A DNA stretch of 56,741 nucleotides from Gloeobacterales cyanobacterium ES-bin-313 (lineage in GTDB: Bacteria; Cyanobacteriota; Cyanobacteriia; Gloeobacterales; Gloeobacteraceae). A program made the position numbers and the translations under genes. The DNA lies in assembly GCA_014379585.1 (NCBI GenBank), contig JACMLN010000123.1, forward strand, positions 1 to 56,741, written 5' to 3'. The notes below the pieces were generated by a model. The model was not told the origin of the DNA and made no database searches. It saw only the letters and a program-made list of their open reading frames with translations. This document shows, piece by piece, positions 9,801-17,826 of the stretch; within the stretch, counting starts at the first letter, position 1, and each line of letters begins with the position of its first letter.

Positions 9801-12800
9801 AATCTGGCGGCAAGACTTCAGTACTCCAAAGTCTCTGGTGGGGCGAAGTCGGGGCGAAGTCCCCAGGAGCTATGGCTTGGCTATTTCCAGGATCTGGTTC
9901 TCTCTATGCTGGCTTCCTTGAAGACTTGGCAAGCATCGATCCTGCTGCTCAACGGGTTGTCGATACGGCCAAAGCTGAATACAAAAAACTGGTGAATCAA
10001 GAACTTCACTTTGAGCCAGACACCGATCCTCTCCGCCAACGACCAGCCACGGTGACGGCATCAGCAGCCATGGCTCGGACGCTGCAAAGTTTTGGACTGA
10101 CCCCAGACTTTGTTGCTGGTCATAGTGTCGGCGAACTGACCGCCTGTTACTTGGCGGGAGCCATCGACCTGCCAGAACTGATGCGGCTTACCACTGCACC
10201 TTTCAAAGGTCTGAGTGCTCTCCCCAATGGTGCAATGGCTGCCATTCTTGGCCCAGAAGCAACAACTTTGCAGATTGTGAGTAAGTTTGCAGGCCGAGTC
10301 GTCGTTTCCAACCGCAACTCCGCCCAACAACTGGTCGTTTCTGGAAAGGAAATCGATATTGTCGCTTTCTGCGAGGAAGCAAAAGCACTGAACCTCAAGC
10401 CTGTGCGTTTAGAAGTGCAGACGGCTTATCACTCGCCTCTACTCGGCGATGCCCACAAGCAGTACCGCGAAGCCCTTCAGACAGCCAAGTTCCAAATGCC
10501 GAAGCTGCCCGTGATTTCTGGGCTGAGTGGGGATCAACTTCCCTTCTCAACTATTGATCCGGCACAGACCCGTGCCATGCTCGACTGTGCCTTCATTGCT
10601 CCGGTGAATCACGTCAGTCAACTGCGCCGCTTGCAGGAGATGGGCGCAAAAGTCTATGTCGATATGGGGCCAACAGATCGCCTCTCCAGACTTGCCAAAG
10701 AAACCCTCGACCCAAGTGCCACAGTCCTCAGTGCGAACCGCACCAAGCGCAACGGACGATTGGCTTTCCTTGAAACTCTCGCCCAACTCCATGTACTCGG
10801 TTACGAGATTAAAGCGGAACTCCCTGTCGAAGCGCCAGCACCAGTAGCTGTGTTGGCAGCAACAGCCGTACGTTCTTCCGTCGTTGCTACCGTCCCAGCA
10901 CCGACTAACGGGAAAATGGCTTCTCCAACCAACGGCAACGGGAATGGTCACAGCAAAGTCACTGCCCAAACTGCAGTCGCAACTCCTGTGCGCCCTGCCC
11001 AAACAGCGAGTCAGCCGACTCCGCCACTACCAAATGGCAACGGCAAAACAGCGGTTACTGCCAAAGTTTCTAAGCCTGCCCTTGATTTGCTCAACCATCG
11101 TCCCTCCTTGCTTGAACCGATTGCCGTAGTTGGTATGGGTGCTTTGATGCCCGATGCCAACAACGTCGAGGAGTTTTGGCAGAACTTGATTTCAGGCCAC
11201 GATGCCATCCGCGAGTTGCCCCAGGATCTCAATGTGCGTTGGAAACTCAGCACCTTTTACAACGCAGATCCCCGCGTCCCGGACAAAACCTACTCAAAGA
11301 TTGGCGCGTTTGTACCTAACTTTGCGTTCAAGCCGATTGAGTTCAAAATTACACCCAAGACCTCGATCCACATGGATCGTAGTCAGAAGATGGCACTGCT
11401 CTGTACCCGCGAAGCCTTCAAGGACAGCGGCTACAACGAACGGACTTTTGACCGCAAACGGGTTCGCGTGATCATCGGAACATCGGTTCCTGAATGGCAC
11501 GATTTAGCCGCACCACGGCTCTTCTTTGACACTGTTGCTGAAGCCTTCCAACGCTCAGAAGTTTTTGCACTGTTGCCTAAAGAAACTCAAACTAAGATCC
11601 TCGAACAAGCCCGCGACGATATCAACAGCGGCATTCCAGCGTGTTGCGAAGATTCGATGCCCGGTGGATTGCCGAACATTGTCGCTGGACGGGTGGCCTT
11701 CTGCTTCGATATTCAAGGTGGCAACGTCATCGTCGATGCAGCTTGCGCGGCTTCCCTTGCCGCCCTCGATAACGCAGTCAAAGCCCTGCGCATGGGCGAA
11801 ATTGACATGGTCATCGTCGGTGGTTCCGATAGCGCTATGTCTGCAGGTTCCTACGTTGGTTTCTGCAAAACCTTCGCCCTCTCCGCCAAAGGCAGTTTCC
11901 CCTTCGACAGCCGAGCAGATGGTTTCGTAATGGGTGAAGGCTCAGGCATCATGCTTCTGAAGCGCCTCGGTGATGCAGAACGTGACGAAGACAAAATCCA
12001 CGCAGTCATACGCGGGATCGGCAGTTCCTCCGATGGCCGTGGACGCGGAATCACAGCGCCAAGCATCGATGGTCAAGTGCTCGCCATGGAGCGCGCTTAC
12101 GCAGATGCCGGAGTGGATCCAAAAACCATCGGCTTCATGGAAGCCCACGGGACATCGACACCCCTAGGCGACTCCACCGAATTTGCTTCCTTAGTGAAGT
12201 TCTTTGGAGAAGAGAAACTAGATCGCCCGATCTACGTCGGTTCGGTGAAATCAATGATCGGTCACCTCAAGACGGCTGCCGGTGTGGCAGGTCTGATGAA
12301 GGCAGTACTTGCTGTCCAACGCGCTCAGATTCCACCCACACTCCACTTCGAAACACCCAATCCAAAGATCAACCTTGAAAAGAGTCCTTTTACGATCAAC
12401 ACCCAAACTATGGTTTGGGAGAAAACCAGTGCACGGCCCCTGAGAGCCGCTGTGAATAGCTTCGGGTTCGGTGGTACCAACTTCCACGTCATCGTCGAAG
12501 CCTACGACCGTGACTTCTACCACAGCGAAGCCTTTGAGAATGAACTGCGGCAAACCCGCTGTTACCAGGACTTCTACGCCAATTTGCCTTTGGTGGAGGG
12601 TTCTGAGCAAATCGCTGAAACCGTGGCCAAGACCAACGGTTCGGCAGTTCATGAAACACCAGCGAAGACCAATGGCCAAGCAGTGGCAACGCCAGGAAGA
12701 ACCAACGGTTCCTCCGCACCGGTCAAACCAATTGAAGATCTAGCAACAGCACTTCGGGACACAGCCCGATCTCTGGCAGTCGTTGGTAGCCAAGTGGTTC

Positions 12801-14290
12801 CTGGTGATGCATCCCTGGCAAACTTCATGGCCGATGGCTCACTCAGAGGTTGGGTGGGTGCTCTCAATCCTCAAGATCTCGGATCTGAGAGTTTCCGAAC
12901 CGAGCATGGCGTGAAATACAACTACGTTGCTGGAGCGATGGCGGCGGGAATTGGTTCGGCGGAAATCGTCGTCGATATGGCCAAAGCTGGAATGCTGGGC
13001 TTCTTCGGCTCCGGTGGCGTTCCTCTCGAAAAAGTCGAAAAGACGATTGTCGATATCAAAAAACGCCTCGTCGATCATCCAAAAGCTGCGTTTGGGTTCA
13101 ACTTGCTGCACAACCCAATCGAAGCAGGGGTTGAAGATCGCACCATCGATATGTACCTCGAACACGGTGTAACAAAAGTCTCCGCCTCTGCTTACCTGCG
13201 TTTGATGCCAACGGTGGTTCGCTACCGTGCTAAAGGCATGATGCGGCGGCCTGACGGCAGTATCTTTGCTCCTAACAGTGTCTTTGCTAAGGTCAGTTCA
13301 CTGGATGTGGCAGGTCAATTTATGGCTCCACCGCCTCTGGGTGTGCTGAAAGCATTGGTTGCCGCAGGCAAGCTAACAAGCGAAGAGGCAGAAATTGCTG
13401 CCCAGTTGCCCGTTGCCAGCGATATTACCGCTGAGGCCGATAGCGGTGGACACACGGATCGCCGCGCCTTGCCTGTGCTACTGCCTCAGATGTTGCGCCT
13501 TCGTGACGAGATCGCCGAACGCCATGGCTACGCCCAAAAAGGAATTGCTCTGCGTATCGGTGCCGCTGGAGGGATCGGGGATCCGATTTCTGCCCGTGCC
13601 GCCTTTGCCTTCGGTGCGGATTACATTTTGACCGGCACGATCAACCAGACCAGTCCTCAATCTGGAACCTCCGATCTTGCCCGCGAAATGCTCACTAAGG
13701 CAACGATGTCCGATGTCGTCATGGCTCCCGCTGCTGACATGTTCGAAATGGGTGTGCAAGTCCAGATCCTCAAGCGTGGCAGTTTCTATCCCCAACGCGC
13801 CAAAAAGCTCTACGAGATCTACAAGACCTTCGATAGCTTGGCGACCATTGCCCCCGAAGAGCGGGTCAAACTTGAACGCGATATCTTCAGACAGCCCCTC
13901 GATGAAGTTTGGGCAAACACGGCCAGCTACTGGGAAAAGCGCGATCCCAAACAACTCGAAAAAGCGCTCAAAGATGGCAAGCATCAGATGGCTCTCACCT
14001 TCCGAGCCTACTTGGGTCTAAGTTCTCGCTGGGCGCAAACAGGACAAGTGGATCGTAAGTCCGACTACCAAATCTGGTGTGGACCTTCCATGGGTTCCTT
14101 CAACAGTTGGGTAGCTGGCACCTGGCTCGAACCCCTCGAAAATCGGGATGTGGCTATCATGGGCAAAGCGCTGATGTACGGCGCAGCGGTACTCACACGC
14201 GCTGCTCGTCTCGCCCAGTTTGGAATCGCGGTTCCTTCCCTTTCAGAACTATCCCGCCCTGCGGCGCGGGAATTCCTCCTCGGTCTTTAG
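6806..14290 (+). CDS. iterative type I PUFA/glycolipid-like synthase: KS-ACP-ACP-ACP-like-AT-KS-PfaD
   Basis: 2494 residues. KS1 (about 1-455) has Cys201 in DATCAS and His residues in EAHATGA and NVGHMLEASG. Two near-identical PfaA-type ACPs follow, with phosphopantetheine serines Ser537 and Ser702 in DLGVDSIKHMEV. Then comes an ACP-like segment without that Ser (about 846-910), an AT (about 1020-1320, Ser1107 in GHSVGE), KS2 (about 1430-1910, Cys1647 in DAACAAS, EAHGTST, MIGHLKTAAG) and a C-terminal PfaD-like FMN enoyl reductase (about 1975-2494, with EADSGGHTD and the glycine-rich AAGGIGDP). Pro/Ala-rich and Asn-Gly-rich linkers join the domains. It should extend and fully or partly reduce an acyl chain together with the KR-DH-DH subunit. 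PfaD is normally a separate protein, so this fusion is unusual. No phosphopantetheinyl transferase is in the window. Confidence 0.93.
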   Translation: MTERDGLAIVGIDCLFPEANGVEAFWQNVLARHCSIQMLGERHLPEHLRSKVESRLSAVMPKLDVKSQQFRLPPTITRNFDVRVLQMLEIVRRLFAEHTNLKKESLLSLLCSQKMMPREQASTSLERRLQVMSFFEEMKAMQGLDAETADDIRGQFAELYDQSFPHPGFEGFLAESSSLMTSIIPKTFDFGGGHIAMDATCASVITALQIAWDAIHCGHNDAAVIVAMSPEAVPSRFVHYAQIGIFTRDAVMPFDENASGSALGEGIGVMLVRRLKDAEAAGDKIHGVIRGIGVSSDGVGSGFVAPKQDGQVRAMRAAYAMSGVDPKLIRMVEAHATGAPKGDITELESMREIFGSPEDCPDKIVTGSVKGNVGHMLEASGMASIFKVCSALKDGILPPTIYRTLRPELLDGSTRFELLSEPKPWPQNDVRRFAAASSFGFGGVNAHIILEAHPSTAKDLPLAQTTFSFSSPTEAPVTTDLITAPSTGSSIAASDYVMLSNAEVEAGVLEIIANCTGYEVGELQLDHDLDADLGVDSIKHMEVLLSVGEKFKVQAEEGDQITDYPTIGKLVELAQTRQNTSTGEPSGMMAELMAGLQSGDLPPEAAERLTQMGIAAPTVEVNTVDVPAVAAVVEAPKALETPVALVETVSAPVVPAPANDYVMLSNAEVEAGVLEIIANCTGYEVGELQLDHDLDADLGVDSIKHMEVLLSVGEKFKVQAEEGDQITDYPTIGKLVELAQTRQNTSTGEPSGMMAELMAGLQSGDLPPEAAERLTQMGIAAPTVEVTTVDVPAVAAVIEAPKVLEAKVELPIVKEAPKPVVAETLATPVVEASVPAPQLPVTNEVGNESLALVQKAVATLRNYEPHWVHPHLSLVGDLGLSETEMASIRQQLGLKSANIKDLTIQAMAQEIGGVPVSKLSEPAAVASPEPSASKSMEDWVLVVGKATTDAVGLAKAIHKALKISKNASLKVDMPSGTRSFALVVDRQASLETLQARLEQSGGKTSVLQSLWWGEVGAKSPGAMAWLFPGSGSLYAGFLEDLASIDPAAQRVVDTAKAEYKKLVNQELHFEPDTDPLRQRPATVTASAAMARTLQSFGLTPDFVAGHSVGELTACYLAGAIDLPELMRLTTAPFKGLSALPNGAMAAILGPEATTLQIVSKFAGRVVVSNRNSAQQLVVSGKEIDIVAFCEEAKALNLKPVRLEVQTAYHSPLLGDAHKQYREALQTAKFQMPKLPVISGLSGDQLPFSTIDPAQTRAMLDCAFIAPVNHVSQLRRLQEMGAKVYVDMGPTDRLSRLAKETLDPSATVLSANRTKRNGRLAFLETLAQLHVLGYEIKAELPVEAPAPVAVLAATAVRSSVVATVPAPTNGKMASPTNGNGNGHSKVTAQTAVATPVRPAQTASQPTPPLPNGNGKTAVTAKVSKPALDLLNHRPSLLEPIAVVGMGALMPDANNVEEFWQNLISGHDAIRELPQDLNVRWKLSTFYNADPRVPDKTYSKIGAFVPNFAFKPIEFKITPKTSIHMDRSQKMALLCTREAFKDSGYNERTFDRKRVRVIIGTSVPEWHDLAAPRLFFDTVAEAFQRSEVFALLPKETQTKILEQARDDINSGIPACCEDSMPGGLPNIVAGRVAFCFDIQGGNVIVDAACAASLAALDNAVKALRMGEIDMVIVGGSDSAMSAGSYVGFCKTFALSAKGSFPFDSRADGFVMGEGSGIMLLKRLGDAERDEDKIHAVIRGIGSSSDGRGRGITAPSIDGQVLAMERAYADAGVDPKTIGFMEAHGTSTPLGDSTEFASLVKFFGEEKLDRPIYVGSVKSMIGHLKTAAGVAGLMKAVLAVQRAQIPPTLHFETPNPKINLEKSPFTINTQTMVWEKTSARPLRAAVNSFGFGGTNFHVIVEAYDRDFYHSEAFENELRQTRCYQDFYANLPLVEGSEQIAETVAKTNGSAVHETPAKTNGQAVATPGRTNGSSAPVKPIEDLATALRDTARSLAVVGSQVVPGDASLANFMADGSLRGWVGALNPQDLGSESFRTEHGVKYNYVAGAMAAGIGSAEIVVDMAKAGMLGFFGSGGVPLEKVEKTIVDIKKRLVDHPKAAFGFNLLHNPIEAGVEDRTIDMYLEHGVTKVSASAYLRLMPTVVRYRAKGMMRRPDGSIFAPNSVFAKVSSLDVAGQFMAPPPLGVLKALVAAGKLTSEEAEIAAQLPVASDITAEADSGGHTDRRALPVLLPQMLRLRDEIAERHGYAQKGIALRIGAAGGIGDPISARAAFAFGADYILTGTINQTSPQSGTSDLAREMLTKATMSDVVMAPAADMFEMGVQVQILKRGSFYPQRAKKLYEIYKTFDSLATIAPEERVKLERDIFRQPLDEVWANTASYWEKRDPKQLEKALKDGKHQMALTFRAYLGLSSRWAQTGQVDRKSDYQIWCGPSMGSFNSWVAGTWLEPLENRDVAIMGKALMYGAAVLTRAARLAQFGIAVPSLSELSRPAAREFLLGL
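8287..9207 (+). repeat. tandem near-identical ACP-coding repeat, 495-base period
   Basis: Two copies, about 8287-8712 and 8782-9207, encode the two ACPs and their linkers. The protein copies are almost identical over about 140 residues. The DNA is near identical from about 8322 and 8817 onwards, while the first 30 or so bases differ at synonymous sites. The pattern points to a recent duplication or ongoing gene conversion. Confidence 0.9.
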
Positions 14291-14296
14291 CCTGAT

Positions 14297-15535
14297 ATGT
14301 CAGATAAACATGTTGCATTTCTTGATGGCGTTACGGGCTACCTGGGCCGCTGGACACTCTTCTGGTATCTAGAGGAGTTAAAAAATGAGAAGGTCGCCGT
14401 TCTCATCCGTCCAGGCAAAAAAGGGGATAAAGCGAAAGGTGATGCCGAACAACGCCTAACCAAGGTGCTGGAAGGGATCGGCATGGCCGATCAACGCCAC
14501 CGAGTTACAGTCATCCCTGGATCCCTCGACTCGGCTTTTTTTGGGAACCGCGAGGCCACCGAAAATCTCAAAGCCGATGCTTGGATTCACATGGCCGGGG
14601 ACATCACCTTCAAAAAGTTGGGGGACAAGGGTTCTCTCGTCACCAACCGGGACTACACGGTTAACTTCGTGGAGTCAGCCCGCAAAGCGAAGTCAATTCC
14701 CCGCACAGTCTGCCATACTTCCACCTTCTTCACCTTCGAGAAAGCAAGTGAACCCGACGGCGAATTCTTTGTGCCAGAGGAGTTTCACGATCCTGCCAAA
14801 ATGGAACACCATAATGCCTATGGCTACTCGAAGCTAGAAGCGGAAACCTACTTGCATGGGTTGATCAAAGCGAGATCGTTGCCTTTCAACTTATTGGTGT
14901 TCAGACCGGACATCATCATGCACCACATTCCTGTTAAAGAAGTATCAACCCGAATGCCGGGATTGATCACAGATGACTTCAAAGTCATCTTCCAACTCCT
15001 GGCAGCGTACATCGGCAAGACCAAGATCAAGATCCCCGGTGGGCCATCCATCGACAATCCCCTGAAGTACATTCCAGTCAGTCCCGATACAGTTCTGAAT
15101 ATCTCCGATGTCGATAGCGTCACCCATGCCATGATGCAGCTTGCCACCCTTCATGGTGATGGGGGTATTTCTCCTGATGGGGGCTATCAGATCTTCCACG
15201 TCATGAATCGTTGGCGACCTTTAGCTATCCGCTTTATCAGAGAGTTGAGCGAACAACTCGACCCCGAAAAAGCCCAGAAAGTTACCCAAGTTACTCCCGC
15301 CGAATTCAAGGCAACAGTACTCCCGAAACTTTCCTGGATGGAGAAGCTTTACTACACCAACTTCGTCGAGCCATTTATTGGCTATATGCACCGCGCTCGC
15401 ACCCACGCCAGTACCGCAAATGTCGATAACTTGCTTGGAGACGAGTGGCACAATTTTCATCCTTCGCATCAACTGGACATTCCGCAGTGGTTGGAAGCAG
15501 GTGTCCGTCAAGCCATCGAAAAAGATTTTCAGTAG
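14297..15535 (+). CDS. thioester reductase-like NAD(P)-dependent chain-release enzyme
   Basis: 412 residues, a Lys2/HglB-type reductase (NAD_binding_4, extended SDR). The cofactor loop GVTGYLG is at residues 11-17 and the catalytic YxxxK is YGYSK. Such enzymes reduce an acyl-ACP thioester to aldehyde, and often on to the primary alcohol, releasing the chain. In heterocyst glycolipid synthesis the equivalent protein yields the fatty alcohol. Here it lies 6 bases after the megasynthase and 9 bases before a sulfotransferase, which suggests that the released alcohol is the substrate for sulfation. ATG at 14297; no close Shine-Dalgarno, consistent with coupling to the upstream gene. Confidence 0.9.
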   Translation: MSDKHVAFLDGVTGYLGRWTLFWYLEELKNEKVAVLIRPGKKGDKAKGDAEQRLTKVLEGIGMADQRHRVTVIPGSLDSAFFGNREATENLKADAWIHMAGDITFKKLGDKGSLVTNRDYTVNFVESARKAKSIPRTVCHTSTFFTFEKASEPDGEFFVPEEFHDPAKMEHHNAYGYSKLEAETYLHGLIKARSLPFNLLVFRPDIIMHHIPVKEVSTRMPGLITDDFKVIFQLLAAYIGKTKIKIPGGPSIDNPLKYIPVSPDTVLNISDVDSVTHAMMQLATLHGDGGISPDGGYQIFHVMNRWRPLAIRFIRELSEQLDPEKAQKVTQVTPAEFKATVLPKLSWMEKLYYTNFVEPFIGYMHRARTHASTANVDNLLGDEWHNFHPSHQLDIPQWLEAGVRQAIEKDFQ

Positions 15536-15544
15536 GTATTCGCC

Positions 15545-16591
15545 ATGCCAAATCTTCGCCAACAAGCCCTCATCAACATGCAGCGCAACTATTTGGACTT
15601 TGAATTGCCCAAGATTGTTGATACTCCGCTGCGTTGGACTGAACAGGCACTTTTTGATAGCACATCCAAAAGTGTACCGATCATCAAACCGATCTTCATC
15701 GTCGGTTGCCACCGCTCTGGGACGACGATTCTTTATGAAACCCTGGCCAAGCACCCCGATTTAGTGTGCTGGACAAACGCCAGTGCTTTTGCTCCTCACA
15801 TGCCGATCTTGGCCAATCGCATTTTTTCGACCGTCAAAGATAGCGACGACGAAGGGGTAGAACGTTTCATCAAAGATGGACTAAATATCGCCTACTACAC
15901 ACCGAGCGAAGGCATTCGGATCTGGGAATTATTCTCTCCCGATAAAGGTGATTACTGTCTCGATGAGACAACTGATAATCCGAAGATGGAAGAATATATC
16001 AAATTAATGATTCGAAAGCACCTCAAACATATGGGTGGCTCGCGGTTCCTCAATAAGAACCCAGACAACTCTGTCCGGATTCGCTACCTCAATAAGCTCT
16101 TTCCTGATGCCCTTTTCATTCATATCCTTCGTGATGGTCGGGCTGTTTGCAACTCCTTGATGAAATTTCGTCAAGCAGCAACAGAATTTTTTGGCCCTGA
16201 ACATCGCCATGCAACAAGCGGTGTGAAAGTGAAAGCTTGGGGAGACATCCAACGCTATTGGCGCGAAGATCCACTCTATGCAACAGGTTTAGTCTGGAAA
16301 GAAGTGATCGAGACCCTAGAGCGCGACAGTAAATATATCGATCCGGCGCGTTACTTAGAACTTCGCTACGAAGACTTTGTTGTTAATCCAGCCGAATACC
16401 TGCGCAAGCTGATCGATTTCTGCCAACTACGTTGGGACACAGAGGTTGAGCAAGTCTTCAATCAAGAAACTAGCAAACTCAGCCTCGGCGGACGAAACGA
16501 CGCTTGGAAAAAGAAGTTGCAGCCCGAACAGGTTGACCGCTTACTCGAAGTAATTGGGCCCAAAATGCGTCAGTACGGTTACGAATTTTAG
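15545..16591 (+). CDS. PAPS-dependent sulfotransferase, copy 1
   Basis: 348 residues. The 5'-phosphosulfate loop is VGCHRSGTT (residues 53-61) and the 3'-phosphate site looks like LRDGRAVCNSLMKFR (about 197-211), typical of the Sulfotransfer_3 family. It should move a sulfuryl group from PAPS to a hydroxyl. It sits directly after the reductase that would make a fatty alcohol, so a primary or secondary alcohol of the lipid chain is the likely acceptor; this is inference. ATG at 15545. The next gene is a clear paralogue with the same blocks (NKNPDNSVR, FFGPEHRHATSGVKVKAW). No membrane segment is evident. Confidence 0.88.
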   Translation: MPNLRQQALINMQRNYLDFELPKIVDTPLRWTEQALFDSTSKSVPIIKPIFIVGCHRSGTTILYETLAKHPDLVCWTNASAFAPHMPILANRIFSTVKDSDDEGVERFIKDGLNIAYYTPSEGIRIWELFSPDKGDYCLDETTDNPKMEEYIKLMIRKHLKHMGGSRFLNKNPDNSVRIRYLNKLFPDALFIHILRDGRAVCNSLMKFRQAATEFFGPEHRHATSGVKVKAWGDIQRYWREDPLYATGLVWKEVIETLERDSKYIDPARYLELRYEDFVVNPAEYLRKLIDFCQLRWDTEVEQVFNQETSKLSLGGRNDAWKKKLQPEQVDRLLEVIGPKMRQYGYEF

Positions 16592-16604
16592 AGAGGGTAA
16601 AAAC

Positions 16605-17663
16605 GTGGGAATTCCAGTGCCGTTCGCAATTCGCAAGAAAGTCATGGAAGTGATGCAGAAGTCCTACGTGACCATGAGTCTGCCAGGGGCGCTTGAAGCG
16701 CCTCTAGTTGCTCTCGAAGAAGGACTCTATGGGGGTGGTCTTGAAAATATTAAGATTACAAAACCGATCTTTGTCGTCGGCTGCCACCGCTCAGGAACGA
16801 CAGTGCTCTACGAAGCCCTCGCCAAGCATCCTGACCTCGTTTTTCTGTCCAATGCCAGTGCCCTATTGCCAAGAATTCCGATCCTCTCCAACGCGGTAGC
16901 CGAGCTATTTGGCCTGGACGAAGTCGAGCAGGAGCGCTTTTTGAAGGACGGCATTCCCTTTTCCCCGGCGACACCTGCCGAAGCGATTCGTATCTGGGAA
17001 TTGTACGCGCCAGAAGGTGGGGATTACTGCCTGAATGAGAACTACTCCAATCCAAAGATGGAGCAATACTTAATCCACACAATCAAGAAACATCTCAAAT
17101 ATTTTAATAAGACTCGCTTTATCAACAAAAATCCCGACAACTCTGTTCGGATGCGCTACTTGAATAAGCTGTTTCCGGATGCAAAGTTTATCAATATTAT
17201 TCGGGATGGACGAGCTGTCTGTAGCTCCCTCATGAAAGTACGGGAGATTGCTGAAGAGTTTTTTGGTCCCGAACATCGTCATGCCACTAGTGGAGTGAAA
17301 GTCAAAGCCTGGGCAGACATCGAGGAAACTTGGAAGACAGATCCTGCTAGTTCCATCGGTCTATTGTGGAAGGAAGTCGTCGAAACGATTGAGCGTGACA
17401 AAGAAGCGATTTCTCCAGAGCGTTATCTAGAACTGCGTTTTGAGGACTTTGTCACTGAGCCTTTCAATTACCTCGAAAAAATGGTTCATTTTTGCGACTT
17501 GGGTTGGGATGCCAAAGCTGAATCAGCGATACGAGAAGCAAGCAAAACCTTGACAATGGGTGGCCGCAACGACGCTTGGAAGAAGCGCCTCAAAGAGACA
17601 GATGTCGAGAAGTTAATGGCAATCATTGCCCCTAAAATGCGTGCCTATGGCTACGACGTGTAA
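16605..17663 (+). CDS. PAPS-dependent sulfotransferase, copy 2
   Basis: 352 residues and a tandem paralogue of the preceding gene: VGCHRSGTT (residues 58-66), NKNPDNSVR, IIRDGRAVCSSLMK, the shared EHRHATSGVKVKAWADIE block and the C-terminal GGRNDAWKKRL. I place the start at GTG 16605, preceded 7 bases away by GAGAGGG; an upstream TTG at 16554 would overlap the first gene and is unlikely. Two sulfotransferases in a row suggest two sulfation sites on the same product, or different chain positions. The N-terminal 50 residues differ from copy 1, which may reflect acceptor choice. Confidence 0.87.
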   Translation: MGIPVPFAIRKKVMEVMQKSYVTMSLPGALEAPLVALEEGLYGGGLENIKITKPIFVVGCHRSGTTVLYEALAKHPDLVFLSNASALLPRIPILSNAVAELFGLDEVEQERFLKDGIPFSPATPAEAIRIWELYAPEGGDYCLNENYSNPKMEQYLIHTIKKHLKYFNKTRFINKNPDNSVRMRYLNKLFPDAKFINIIRDGRAVCSSLMKVREIAEEFFGPEHRHATSGVKVKAWADIEETWKTDPASSIGLLWKEVVETIERDKEAISPERYLELRFEDFVTEPFNYLEKMVHFCDLGWDAKAESAIREASKTLTMGGRNDAWKKRLKETDVEKLMAIIAPKMRAYGYDV

Positions 17664-17801
17664 GCTTTGAGCGTAAATAGCTCTACAAATTTAATCGAAT
17701 CTTTGCCCTAGTTCTTGGGTGAATGGGTTGATTGAGCTAAAAGCGCTCAACCAGAACTTGCTTGTGCTTGGTAGACATAAAGCAGTCTCAAGGGGGTATT
17801 T

Positions 17802-17807
17802 TATAAT
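17802..17807 (+). promoter_or_regulatory. -10 element upstream of the Rieske gene
   Basis: A consensus TATAAT lies 19 bases before the ATG at 17827, inside a 163-base gap. No good -35 is seen at the right spacing; TAGACA at 17772 is 24 bases away. If used, the leader would be very short. A possible internal promoter for the tailoring genes. Confidence 0.4.
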
Positions 17808-17826
17808 GGTAAAATAATAGGCAGCA

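Noticed and set aside
3366-15535. Plain heterocyst glycolipid or PUFA (EPA/DHA) cluster
   Set aside because: The synthase and reductase resemble these systems, but no glycosyltransferase is present, PfaD is fused, and sulfotransferases plus several oxygenases follow.
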